Positions 49,189 to 57,989 of a stretch of DNA of 64,000 bases are shown here, piece by piece. The number at the start of each line of letters is the position of its first letter. Position 1 is the first letter of the stretch. This stretch comes from VFMC01 sp046331225 (GTDB taxonomy: Bacteria > Actinomycetota > Acidimicrobiia > Acidimicrobiales > Ilumatobacteraceae): the NCBI GenBank assembly GCA_046331225.1, contig JAXLRF010000004.1, positions 1 through 64,000 of the forward strand, given 5' to 3'. A model generated the notes under the pieces. It searched no databases and was not told the origin of the DNA. It was given only the letters and a program-made list of their open reading frames with translations. The position numbers were made by a program, and so were the translations under genes.

Positions 49189-50292
49189 ATGAGGCTCAGG
49201 TCGGTGGGGATCGTGCTGCTCGTGTCAGGGGTGCTGGTGGCGACCGGCTGCGGCGACCCGTCGACCGCCGACCGGGACGCCGGCGCCGAGGCGGCATCCG
49301 ACACCACGACGCCCGCCACCGAGGCGGCGTCCGTGTCGACGACCGCCGAGGCGCCGGCGCCGACCGTGGCGATGCCGGACACGCTGGTGCCTCCGCCCAC
49401 CACGGTCACCGCGGCGGGCGACGAGCTCGACTGGGTGTTCGCCTCCGATCCGTTCCCCGCCCAGGCCGACGCAGCCACCGATCCCGAGGTCGCGACCGAG
49501 GCGGTCGTCTGGGCGTACCGCCACTGGATCCTGCTCGACCTCGATCCCGCCCTGCGGGCGCGGATCCTCGAGAACGGCGAGGCCAACTCCGACCGGATCG
49601 AGGACACCCTGCGTGCCGTCGAGGGCACCATCGACGGCGCCGGCTTCGAGGTCGACCAGGTCGATCTGACCGGCGTCGACTCGGCGCAGGTGGTGTTCCG
49701 GATCACGTGGCAGGGCGGGCCGTCGCCGATCTTCCCCGATCCGATCACCGGGTCGGCGGTGTACGCCGACGGCAGCTGGCGCGTGGGTGGCCGAACCCTC
49801 TGTCTGCTCGCGATCGGCATCGGCCAGGAGTGTCGTGCCGATCAGCGCCTCGCCCCCGATGCGTACCGGGTCACCGGGCTGCCGCCGGGGGCGGTGCGGT
49901 CGACCGACTTCGACACCAGCGGCCGACCCATCGACGTCGCCGAGCCCGACGTCGTGCCCATCCCGGGCATCGCCTCGTGGACCGCGGCGGACGGACCCGC
50001 CTTCGGCGGCGAGTCCGGTCCCGACGTCTGGATCTCGACACAGTGGCTGCCCGACGTGGCGTCGCTCACCGAGGCCGATCTGGCCGTCGTCGTCCGTGCC
50101 CGGTGGGGCAGCGGCGACGGTTCGACCGGAGCCGTCGCGGATGGTCGCGGCCGGACCGAATCGCAGGACGGCTACGCCCGTGTGCTGGTGGTGCGGCCCG
50201 ACGACGTGGTCGTGTACGTCACGTCGGCCACCTTGACGGTCGACGAGCTGATCTCGCTCGTCGACGGGCTCGAGCCGGTCGACCTGCGCTGA
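49189..50292 (+). CDS. Lipoprotein with unknown extracellular domain
   Basis: 367 residues. The signal peptide ends at a lipobox (GVLVATGC), so it is probably anchored to the outer face of the membrane. A Thr/Ala/Pro-rich linker (about 25-75) precedes an alpha/beta domain starting near EAVVWAYRHWILLDLDPALRARI. No family named. Divergent from the glutamine synthetase. Confidence 0.75.
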   Translation: MRLRSVGIVLLVSGVLVATGCGDPSTADRDAGAEAASDTTTPATEAASVSTTAEAPAPTVAMPDTLVPPPTTVTAAGDELDWVFASDPFPAQADAATDPEVATEAVVWAYRHWILLDLDPALRARILENGEANSDRIEDTLRAVEGTIDGAGFEVDQVDLTGVDSAQVVFRITWQGGPSPIFPDPITGSAVYADGSWRVGGRTLCLLAIGIGQECRADQRLAPDAYRVTGLPPGAVRSTDFDTSGRPIDVAEPDVVPIPGIASWTAADGPAFGGESGPDVWISTQWLPDVASLTEADLAVVVRARWGSGDGSTGAVADGRGRTESQDGYARVLVVRPDDVVVYVTSATLTVDELISLVDGLEPVDLR

Positions 50293-50313
50293 ACCCGATG
50301 GCGGAGCTCGGCA

Positions 50314-51540
50314 TCAGTCGACGGCGTCGAGCGACTCGCGCAGGATGCCGACCAGCTGATCGATCTCGGCGTCGCTGATCACGAACGGTGGCGCCACCAT
50401 GATCGCGTCGGCCACGGGGCCCGAACCGGCCGGGTACACCCACAGTCCCCGTTCGATCGCGGCCATCACCACCGCGTCGCGGCTGGCGTCGATCTCGATG
50501 CCGTAGAACAGGCCGCGGCCGCGGATGTCGCGCACGTGGCGTTGGCCGGCCAGGCCGTCTCGGAGGCGATCGCCGAGCACCGCGCCCATCGTGCGCGACC
50601 GTTCGACCAGCTGTTCGCGTTCGAGGATCTGCAGCACCGTGTCGGCGGCTGCGCACGACGCGTCGTTGCCGGTGAACGTGAAGTACATGAACCCGCTGCC
50701 ACGCAGCACCTCGGCCACCTCGTCGCGCGCGGCCACCGCACCGATCGGCACGTACCCGCCGCCGAGGCCCTTGCCGCCGACGATCACGTCGGGCTCGAAC
50801 GGGAAGTGCTGGTGTCCCCACGTGGTGCCGGTGCGGCCGTACCCGGTCATCACCTCGTCGGCGATCAGCAGGATGTCGTGCTCGCGGCACACCTGTGTGA
50901 CCACGCGCCAGTACTCGTCGCTCGCGGTGAGGCACGCACCGGCGGCACCCGTCATCGGCTCGGCGATGAACCCGGCGATGGTGGCCGGATCCTCCTGCTC
51001 GATCACCTTCAGCACCTGTTCGGGATCGTCCCAGGGCACCTTGGGGAACGGCAGCAGCAGCGGCTCGTAGCCCGCCTGACGTCCGAGGTGGCTGGCGACG
51101 GCCATCGTGCCGAGCGTCATGCCGTGGTAGCTCGGGTGGCGACCGATCACCTTCCACCGGTCGGTGCGGCCCTTGCTCACCTGGTAGGCGCGAGACAGGC
51201 GCACGGCCGAATCGGTGCTCTCGCTGCCGCCGCTGGTGAAGAACACGTGCCCGAAGCCGGGCGGCAGCCAGTGGTCGACCAACCGGTCGCGCAGCTGCAG
51301 TCGCCAGGGCGTCGGCCACAGCGGCACGACGTAGCCACCCTCGGCCATGGCGTCGCGGGCGGCGTCGGCCACCTCACGGCGTCCCCACCCGATGTTGCCG
51401 ACGATCGCGCCCGCAGCACCGTCGAGGATCCGTCCGCCGTCGGCGGTGCGCAGCCACACGCCCTCGCCACCGACGATCGTCGGGTAATCGGGCGTGCCGG
51501 GCAGGAACGCGTAGCGGGACGGGTCGCGCGAGTCGCTCAT
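50314..51540 (-). CDS. Class III aminotransferase (third in the window)
   Basis: 408 residues from ATG 51540: VFFTSGGSESTDSAVRLSRA, SYHGMTLGTMAV, ADEVMTGYGRTGTTW, the PLP lysine in VGGKGLGGGYVPIG and a TGNDASCAAA segment. The style is that of omega-amino acid:pyruvate or polyamine aminotransferases. Its start is close to the AlkB gene on the same strand, with a 23-base gap. Confidence 0.9.
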   Translation of the reverse strand: MSDSRDPSRYAFLPGTPDYPTIVGGEGVWLRTADGGRILDGAAGAIVGNIGWGRREVADAARDAMAEGGYVVPLWPTPWRLQLRDRLVDHWLPPGFGHVFFTSGGSESTDSAVRLSRAYQVSKGRTDRWKVIGRHPSYHGMTLGTMAVASHLGRQAGYEPLLLPFPKVPWDDPEQVLKVIEQEDPATIAGFIAEPMTGAAGACLTASDEYWRVVTQVCREHDILLIADEVMTGYGRTGTTWGHQHFPFEPDVIVGGKGLGGGYVPIGAVAARDEVAEVLRGSGFMYFTFTGNDASCAAADTVLQILEREQLVERSRTMGAVLGDRLRDGLAGQRHVRDIRGRGLFYGIEIDASRDAVVMAAIERGLWVYPAGSGPVADAIMVAPPFVISDAEIDQLVGILRESLDAVD

Positions 51541-51563
51541 CGGGCGCAGTCTCGCACGTCGGT

Positions 51564-52214
51564 TCACTCGGCCAGATGGTGGCGGAACATGATCGACAGG
51601 CGCGGACCGTGGGCGTGCGCGACCTTGGGCACGCAGTGCTCCCAGTCGTGCTGGCACGCACCGCCCATCACGAGCAGGTCGCCGTGTCCGAGCAGCCAGC
51701 TCTGCGACGGACCTCCGCCCTTGGGACGGATCTGGAACGGTCGGGGCGAGCCGAGGCTGACGATCACCACCACCGGGTCCTCGTGCTCGAAACGCTCGCG
51801 GTCGGCATGCCATGCGACCGAGTCGCGGCCGTCGCGATAGAGGTTGAAGCCGATCGAGTCGAACGGCTTGAGGTAGTGCTCGGTGAGCGCCTGGCGCGCC
51901 ACCCCGAGCACCGGCGCGGGTTCGGCCGATCGCGAGCCCGTCGTCCACCAGGCCGTGAGCCGCGGCTCGAGCACCATCTGGTCGTACATGACGACCTCGC
52001 GCTGCGCCCACCGCAGACGCGCCACCAGCTCGCCGAAGAGCAGGTCGCTCCCCTGCATCCAACGGGGCAACAGGTCGACCCAGCTGGTCTCGTCGAGTTG
52101 GGTGCGGCGGATGCCGTCGAGCGACGTGTCGACGTAGGGGTCGTCGATGCCGAAGAGCGTGGCCTGGTAGCTGGCGGGGACGTAGGCAGCGGGGAGCGAG
52201 GCGACGGTGGACAT
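51564..52214 (-). CDS. AlkB-like 2-oxoglutarate/Fe(II) dioxygenase
   Basis: 216 residues from ATG 52214. Iron ligands: the HxD in AWHADRER and the distal His in CQHDWEH; the 2-oxoglutarate arginine is in GPRLSIMFR. The family repairs alkylated bases in DNA or RNA by oxidative demethylation. The substrate-recognition lid MYDQMVLEPRLTAWW resembles AlkB/ALKBH2-3. Confidence 0.9.
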   Translation of the reverse strand: MSTVASLPAAYVPASYQATLFGIDDPYVDTSLDGIRRTQLDETSWVDLLPRWMQGSDLLFGELVARLRWAQREVVMYDQMVLEPRLTAWWTTGSRSAEPAPVLGVARQALTEHYLKPFDSIGFNLYRDGRDSVAWHADRERFEHEDPVVVIVSLGSPRPFQIRPKGGGPSQSWLLGHGDLLVMGGACQHDWEHCVPKVAHAHGPRLSIMFRHHLAE

Positions 52215-52300
52215 CGCGACAGCTTCGCGGATCGAACAGGTGTTCGCAAGGCGCGATCCGGGCGGTCGGGTGCCCACCCGATCCTGCCAGACTTCCCGGC

Positions 52301-53104
52301 GTGGTCGACCGCGCTCCTGCCCCGGTGACGAGCGCCGACGATCCCCGGGCCGCGGCGTTCCGCCAGCTGCGTGGCCGCGAGAGTGCCGACGTGCTCTGGG
52401 CCGAGGGCCCGACGGTGGTCGAGCGCCTCTTCGGATCGGGCCTGACCGTGCACGCAGTGCTGCTGACGCCGGCTGCACACGTCCGGATGGCCGACCGGTT
52501 GCCGCTCGATCGCGCCGAGGTGCTGCTCGCCGAGCAGTCGGTGGTGAACGAGATCGTCGGTTTCGACCTGCACCGCGGGGTGATCGCCGTGGCCGACCGG
52601 CCCACACCGCGAGCGCTGACCGACGTGGTGCGCGAGGCGAACCGGTTGGTGGTGCTCGAGGGCATCAACGACTTCGAGAACCTCGGTGCGATCGCACGAT
52701 CGGCGCGTGCGCTCGGGGCCGACGGCCTGCTGCTCGACCCCACGTGCGCCGACCCGTACTACCGGCGTGCCGTGCGGGTGTCGATGGGCGAGATGTTGCA
52801 CCTGCCCGTGGCCCGCGCGCCGATGAACGAGGTGTTCGCCGCGCTCGACCTCGCCGGGTTCGACACCTGGGCGCTCACACCGCGGCGCGAGGCCGCACCG
52901 ATCGACGAGCTCGTGCGCGCCGGGGTGTCCGCCAAGGTGGCGATCGTGATGGGCGCCGAGGGCCCGGGACTCAGTGCCGGCGTGCTCGGCACGCGACGCA
53001 ACGTGCGGATCCGTCAGCGCGACGACGTCGACTCGCTCAACGTCGGGCACGCCACCGCAGCCGCGCTGGCGTTGCTCGCGGGCGTGGCATCATCGGCCAC
53101 ATGA
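52301..53104 (+). CDS. SpoU-family RNA 2'-O-methyltransferase
   Basis: 267 residues (GTG start at 52301; a later start is possible). SPOUT signatures: GINDFENLGAIARSARALGADGL, IVMGAEGPGLSAGVL and VDSLNVGHATAAALAL, which form the knot. It methylates rRNA or tRNA ribose. Its stop overlaps the next gene's start as ATGA. Confidence 0.9.
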   Translation: MVDRAPAPVTSADDPRAAAFRQLRGRESADVLWAEGPTVVERLFGSGLTVHAVLLTPAAHVRMADRLPLDRAEVLLAEQSVVNEIVGFDLHRGVIAVADRPTPRALTDVVREANRLVVLEGINDFENLGAIARSARALGADGLLLDPTCADPYYRRAVRVSMGEMLHLPVARAPMNEVFAALDLAGFDTWALTPRREAAPIDELVRAGVSAKVAIVMGAEGPGLSAGVLGTRRNVRIRQRDDVDSLNVGHATAAALALLAGVASSAT

Positions 53105-53970
53105 GCGAACACCCCGAGATCACCAAGGTCGGCGTCGTCGGTTGTGGCCTGATGGGGTCGGGCATCGCCGAGGTGTGCAGTCGGGCGGGGCTCGACGTGG
53201 TGGTGCGCGAGATCGACGCGGCCGCCGCCGAGGCCGGGCGGGCACGGCTCGTGAAGTCGCTCGACCGTGGGGTCACCAGCGGCAAGCTCGCCGAGGCCGA
53301 GCGCGACGCGGCCCTCGGCCGGCTGTCGTTCACGACCGACCTGGGCGACCTGGCCGACCGCCAGCTCGTGATCGAGGCCGTCATCGAGGACGAGGCACTG
53401 AAGACCGAGGTGTTCTCGATCCTCGACAAGGTGGTGCTCGACGAGCACGCCATCCTGGCCAGCAACACGAGCTCGATCCCGGTGATGAAGCTCGGCATCG
53501 CCACCCGCCGGCCCGAGCAGGTGCTCGGCATCCACTTCTTCAACCCCGTGCCGGTGCTGCGGCTCGTCGAGCTGGTGACGAGTCTGCTCACCTCGACCGA
53601 GACGGCCACTCGCGCCGAGGCCTTCGCCGCCGACGTGCTGCACAAGAAGGTGATCCGCAGCCAGGACCGCGCCGGCTTCATCGTCAACGCGCTGTTGATC
53701 CCCTACATCCTCTCCGCGATCCGGATGATGGAGTCGGGCTTCGCCACCGCGGTCGACATCGACACGGGCATGGTCGAGGGCTGCAACCACCCGATGGGCC
53801 CGCTGCGCCTGGCCGACCTGATCGGGCTCGACACCACGCTCGCCGTGGCCGACAGCCTGTACGCCGAGTTCAAGGAGCCGCTGTACGCGTCGCCGCCGCT
53901 GTTGTCGCGCATGGTCGAAGCCGGGCTGCTCGGCCGCAAGGCCGGCCGCGGCTTCTACGACTACCACTGA
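53101..53970 (+). CDS. 3-hydroxybutyryl-CoA dehydrogenase
   Basis: 289 residues: NAD-binding VGVVGCGLMGSGIAEVCSRAG, catalytic region SNTSSIPVMKL, GIHFFNPVPVLRLVELV with the His, and a C-terminal helical domain ending LGRKAGRGFYDYH. It oxidises (S)-3-hydroxyacyl-CoA, or makes it in the reverse direction, in fatty-acid and butyrate metabolism. Confidence 0.95.
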   Translation: MSEHPEITKVGVVGCGLMGSGIAEVCSRAGLDVVVREIDAAAAEAGRARLVKSLDRGVTSGKLAEAERDAALGRLSFTTDLGDLADRQLVIEAVIEDEALKTEVFSILDKVVLDEHAILASNTSSIPVMKLGIATRRPEQVLGIHFFNPVPVLRLVELVTSLLTSTETATRAEAFAADVLHKKVIRSQDRAGFIVNALLIPYILSAIRMMESGFATAVDIDTGMVEGCNHPMGPLRLADLIGLDTTLAVADSLYAEFKEPLYASPPLLSRMVEAGLLGRKAGRGFYDYH

Positions 53971-53995
53971 CCCGCACCGACCGGCACCGACCGGG

Positions 53996-56155
53996 TCAGG
54001 GCTGCAGGGCCTCGAGCACCAACCAGGGTCCGAGGTAGCGCGCCGCCAGGTCGGTCGCGGGTGCGACGTCGATGTGCACACCGTCGGCGCGGAACGCCGG
54101 GTCGGTGGCCAGGCCCATCGCCTGCACCCACGCGTCGAGGTCGACCAGGTCGACGTGCGAGTCGAAACGGGCCGCAGCGTCGCGGACGATCTGGTGGTGC
54201 GCGGCGTAGCGCTCGGGCTCGTTCATCTCGGCGTCGTCGGCCGACCACAGGTGGTTCGGCGTGGGGGGCACCACCCACACCACGTGCGGCACACCCTGCT
54301 GCAGCACGCTCATCGTCAGCTGGGCGTAGCGGTCGACCATGCGGTCGTGGAAGCGAGGGTCGGTCGGCCCGAGCGGGCCCTCATCGGGCGACCACTGTCG
54401 GTTCGCGGCCTCGCTGACCGTGGCCATGAACACCACGACGTCGGGTTGCAGGTCGTGGATGGCCTGGGGCATCACTTCGTCGAGTGTGCGCCGTGAGTTG
54501 TCGACCACGTCGTCGAGGTCGAACGAGGTGATCTCGGCGTCGAGTTGGAAGGTGCACCCCTGGCACCACGACACCGACACCTGCGCGAAACCCGGCGCGG
54601 CGGTACTCCACGCGGCCAGGCCCTGCGCGACGTACAGCGCGGTCGAGTCGCCCACCACCAGGATCCGCACCGGCCGTGACGGTGCCGGCGGCAACGGGAT
54701 CGACAGCGGCATGGTCGTGGTGGTGGGAGCGACCGTCTCGACCGGCGACGTGTCGCCCGATGACGCGCCGGGCTCGGTGACCGGCGACGCGTCGATCGAC
54801 ACGAGCGGCACACCGTTGGGGGCGTCGGTGGTCGAGGTCGTCGTCGCGCCGTCGGACGGCACCGCCGGCCGCTGGGCGACCAGCGGTGCGAGTGTGCCGT
54901 CGGCGGGGGGCTGGATCGCGGCGGCGCCGAGCAGTTCCTCGTCGGCCTGGATGGCCGGCACCCCCGGCGCCACGAGCACGCTCGACGCCAACACACCGGC
55001 GGTCACCAGACCGGCCAGCCGCAAGCTCGACGCGGGCCGCACCACTCGGTGGCGGACCGGCCGCTCGATCAGCCGGTACGACGTGATCGCGATCGCGAAG
55101 GTGATGCCGAGCGCACCCGCCAGGTCGGCCGGTCGGTCGAGTTGCCAGCCGCGCTCGCGGAGCAGCACGAACACGGGCCAGTGGTACAGGTACAGCCCGT
55201 AGCTGATCGCGCCCACGCCCACCAGCGGGCGCAGCGACAGGAGGCGGCGCACCGGACCCTCGGTCTGCAGCGACAGGATCAACATCGCGGTGATCAGCGC
55301 GAACACCGGCAACAGGCCCTCGTACGCCGGACCCGACGACGACGGCAGCAGCGCCGACAGTGCGACGATCGCGACGAGCGACGGCGCGGCGAGCACACCG
55401 ACCCGGGCGCTCACCCGACGTCCGTGCAGGAGCGCGGCCAGCAGCGCACCGATCAGGATCTCGGCCAGCCGAGCAGGGGTGGCCCAGTACGCGGCGTCCG
55501 GACCCCAGACCTGTGCGACCAGCGGTGCGGCCACCATGGCCAGCACCGTCAGCACGGCGAGGGTGGCCACCAACGGGCGGCGAAGACGGCCCGCACCGCG
55601 CCGGCGCGCCGCACGCCCCACCAGCAGCACGAGGACGGGCCACACCCAGTAGAACTGCTCCTCGATCGAGAGCGACCAGTAGTGCTCGAGCGGCGAGGTC
55701 GCCGACCGGAACAGATCGCCGTAGCTCCCGCTGCCGGCGAGCTGCACCCAGTTGAAGACCTGCAGCACCGCACCGATGACGTCCGATCGCAGGCCGTCGA
55801 CGTCGCGGAACGCGCCGAGATGACGGGCGATCACCACGCCGGCCAGACACACGGTGCTGGCCGGCAGGAGCCGCTTCACACGGCGGGCGTAGAACGCACC
55901 CACCCGCACGGTGCCGGTGCGACGGTGCTCGACCAGCAGCAGGCTCGTGATCAAGAACCCCGACAGCGTGAAGAACACCGACACCCCGAGGTAGCCGGCC
56001 CGCATCCACGGCAGCCCGGCGTGGAACAGCAGCACCAGCAGCACCGACACCGCGCGCACCCCGTCGAGTGCGGGCTGGTACGCGAACGTCGACGACGGTG
56101 ACGCCGTCGAGGGTGCGCGCTCGGGGGCGCTGGTGGACACGATGTGTTCGGACAC
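53996..56155 (-). CDS. OafA/YrhL-type acyltransferase with C-terminal SGNH domain
   Basis: 719 residues from GTG 56155. The N-terminal acyltransferase-3 part has about ten membrane helices with YQPALDGVRAVSVLLVLLFHAG at the start, GVSVFFTLSGFLITSLL and YWSLSIEEQFYWVWP. After a Thr/Pro-rich linker comes an SGNH esterase-like domain with VVGDSTALYVAQGL and DGVHIDVA. Such proteins O-acetylate polysaccharides or peptidoglycan-linked glycans at the cell surface. Confidence 0.92.
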   Translation of the reverse strand: MSEHIVSTSAPERAPSTASPSSTFAYQPALDGVRAVSVLLVLLFHAGLPWMRAGYLGVSVFFTLSGFLITSLLLVEHRRTGTVRVGAFYARRVKRLLPASTVCLAGVVIARHLGAFRDVDGLRSDVIGAVLQVFNWVQLAGSGSYGDLFRSATSPLEHYWSLSIEEQFYWVWPVLVLLVGRAARRRGAGRLRRPLVATLAVLTVLAMVAAPLVAQVWGPDAAYWATPARLAEILIGALLAALLHGRRVSARVGVLAAPSLVAIVALSALLPSSSGPAYEGLLPVFALITAMLILSLQTEGPVRRLLSLRPLVGVGAISYGLYLYHWPVFVLLRERGWQLDRPADLAGALGITFAIAITSYRLIERPVRHRVVRPASSLRLAGLVTAGVLASSVLVAPGVPAIQADEELLGAAAIQPPADGTLAPLVAQRPAVPSDGATTTSTTDAPNGVPLVSIDASPVTEPGASSGDTSPVETVAPTTTTMPLSIPLPPAPSRPVRILVVGDSTALYVAQGLAAWSTAAPGFAQVSVSWCQGCTFQLDAEITSFDLDDVVDNSRRTLDEVMPQAIHDLQPDVVVFMATVSEAANRQWSPDEGPLGPTDPRFHDRMVDRYAQLTMSVLQQGVPHVVWVVPPTPNHLWSADDAEMNEPERYAAHHQIVRDAAARFDSHVDLVDLDAWVQAMGLATDPAFRADGVHIDVAPATDLAARYLGPWLVLEALQP

Positions 56156-56283
56156 GTGGGTGTGGGATGGCGCGTCGGACGCCGGTTGCGCCGCCGCACT
56201 GTATTGCCGCCGTGCGCATCGTCCCACGTCAGAGGGTGTGCCGCCGCATGCAGCGACCGGCCGCCCCTCCGGCCGGCCGGACG

Positions 56284-56709
56284 TCAGATGTAGCTGCGGC
56301 CGTCGAGGTTGCGCAACCGACCGGCCAGCGAGGCGAACAGCTTGCGGCTGAGTGCCGGCACCTCGTCGACCGCGGCCAGGAACTCGCCGCGCGTGAGCAC
56401 GAGCAGTCGGCAGGGCGACGCGCACTCGACGGTCGCCGAACGGTCGCCCTGGTCGAGCAGCGACAGCTCGCCCACGACCGACCCGGGGCCGAGGTCCATC
56501 ACCTTGCGGCCGTTGCGCCGAACGGTGACGCTGCCCTCGAGCACGATGAACGCGTCGCTGCCGGGCATGCCCTGGTGCATGATCACGCGCCCTGCGGGCA
56601 GGTCGACCACATCGCTGTGCGCCGCGATCTTCTCGAGGTCCTTGCGGGAGCACTCGCTGAACAGCGGGACGTGCTTGAGGTGATCGATGTACACGCGCTT
56701 GCCGACCAT
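56284..56709 (-). CDS. Cyclic-nucleotide-binding-domain protein
   Basis: 141 residues from ATG 56709: a single cNMP-binding beta-barrel (PLFSECSRKDLEKIA, then GMPGSDAFIVLEGSVTVRR, GSVVGELSLLDQGDRSATVEC). No DNA-binding helix-turn-helix follows, so it probably senses a nucleotide and acts on a partner. It is the last chromosomal gene before the tRNA-Ala island. Confidence 0.9.
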   Translation of the reverse strand: MVGKRVYIDHLKHVPLFSECSRKDLEKIAAHSDVVDLPAGRVIMHQGMPGSDAFIVLEGSVTVRRNGRKVMDLGPGSVVGELSLLDQGDRSATVECASPCRLLVLTRGEFLAAVDEVPALSRKLFASLAGRLRNLDGRSYI

Positions 56710-56783
56710 GCGAGCCACGCTACTCCTCCCTCGGCTGGGGGACGGATGCCACTCGTCCGCGTCGTGGCGCCCGTGAACGACGA

Positions 56784-56813
56784 ACGCCCCGACCGCACGA
56801 GCGGTCGGGGCGT
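56784..56813. terminator. Intrinsic terminator hairpin of the ancestral tRNA-Ala locus
   Basis: ACGCCCCGACCGC and GCGGTCGGGGCGT pair perfectly over 13 bases around ACGA. It lies directly downstream of the duplicated tRNA-Ala 3' fragment on the minus strand, so it originally terminated the tRNA and is now separated from the intact gene by the island. Confidence 0.75.
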
Positions 56814-56814
56814 C

Positions 56815-56879
56815 CATCGTGGAGACGAGGGGAATCGAACCCCTGACATCCACCTTGCAAAGGTGGCGCTCTGCCAACT
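56815..56879. repeat. attachment-site copy: 65-bp direct repeat containing the tRNA-Ala 3' fragment
   Basis: These 65 bases are identical to 63419-63483. The copy contains the 3' 60 bases of the tRNA-Ala gene (56820-56879); beyond it the sequence departs from the tRNA (AGCGG in place of GAGCT). It is the displaced old 3' end left by site-specific integration. Confidence 0.95.
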
Positions 56880-57004
56880 AGCGGCCCTCGCTGAGGCGAT
56901 TGCCGCCAGGGCCTGGGCTTTCGCCCCAGGCACTGAGCTACGTCATCGCGATCACAGGCCGTTCGAGCCTCACCTTGTGGCCAGACCGAGAGGACTCGGC
57001 TCAC

Positions 57005-57799
57005 ATGGACATCGACATCTACCTCAAGGAGTTCAAGGCTGATTGGCGGCTGCTCGGCCGATCCGTCGTGACTGTGGACAACTACTGCACGTTCGTCAGG
57101 GAGTTCGTCGGCGGACGTGACCTTTCGAGCTTGTCACTAGCCGATGCCAAGGAGTGGCTCGCCGCCTCAGCATCGGCGGAGTCGGCTCGATACCGAGGCC
57201 GTGCAGTCCGTGCCTTCGGTCGATGGGCAGCGAGCAACGACGGGCCCGCCTGGCCGTGGACGTCGTCGGTGCCGCTGGCGGCGACTCCGCCGACACCGCA
57301 ACCCACAGTCACAGAGGCGGAGTACGAGCGCGCACGCTCCGCCGCTCGAAGCCTTCGGGACCGACTTGTCATTGAGTTGCTTTGGTGCACTGGTATGCGC
57401 GTGTCGGAGCTTGCCCGCGTCGAGGTCGACCATGTCGACATCGACGGTGGGATGATCGTTGTTCCCCGAAGCAAGACGGGCCGTCCTCGCGTCGTGCCAA
57501 TGTCAGAGCGAGCCACGAGGCTCTGCCGACGTCATGTGCTCGATCGGCGAACGGGAAGCCTGCTCAGCATGTCGCCTCACGCCATTCAGCTGCTGCTGCG
57601 GCGGATCAGCGCTCCATCGGCTCACGCGTGGCGGAGGGGATGGGCAGTGAACGCACTTCGAGGAGGAGTTTCCGAGGCCTCCGTTCGTGCGGCTGCAGGC
57701 TGGTCCAGCGGCGCAATGGTGGTCCGCTACACGAGCGCCGTCTCAGGAGCGCTTGCGATTGATGAGTTCCGCCGTGCTTTTCCCCAGGGCCTTGCCTAG
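57005..57799 (+). CDS. Small tyrosine recombinase
   Basis: 264 residues, short for an integrase and without an arm-binding domain. A SAM-like N-domain (about 1-80) precedes the catalytic domain with CTGMRVSELARV (Arg I), SKTGRPR (Lys), HAWRRGWAVNAL (His and Arg II), a GWSS in place of the usual GH (Trp as in Cre), and the nucleophile in VVRYTSA. All catalytic positions are filled. ATG 57005. It lies just inside attL and presumably moves this island. Confidence 0.9.
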   Translation: MDIDIYLKEFKADWRLLGRSVVTVDNYCTFVREFVGGRDLSSLSLADAKEWLAASASAESARYRGRAVRAFGRWAASNDGPAWPWTSSVPLAATPPTPQPTVTEAEYERARSAARSLRDRLVIELLWCTGMRVSELARVEVDHVDIDGGMIVVPRSKTGRPRVVPMSERATRLCRRHVLDRRTGSLLSMSPHAIQLLLRRISAPSAHAWRRGWAVNALRGGVSEASVRAAAGWSSGAMVVRYTSAVSGALAIDEFRRAFPQGLA

Positions 57800-57814
57800 A
57801 GCGCGCCGTCTGGT

Positions 57815-57989
57815 GTGGCATGGGCTGCCATGGTCCCTTGGTTAGGAAGTCATCGCTTTCGACGACACCTCCTCGTCCTCGCATCCGCAGCAGCGACCCT
57901 GCTTGCCTGCTGGCTGATCCTTGAGGCCGTCGACCTCTACCGCGATGCCGCCAACGGATCCGAGCGCGCTGCAGGGCTGCAAGCTCTAG
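57815..57989 (+). pseudogene. 5' part of a membrane-protein gene split by the IS element
   Basis: Starts at GTG 57815 or ATG 57830. It encodes a basic start and one membrane helix (LLVLASAAATLLACWLILEAV), then DLYRDAANGSERAAGLQAL, before the IS interrupts it at the CTAG duplication. Removing the IS and one CTAG joins it in frame to the fragment at 59310, giving a protein of about 233 residues. The family is unknown. Confidence 0.8.
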
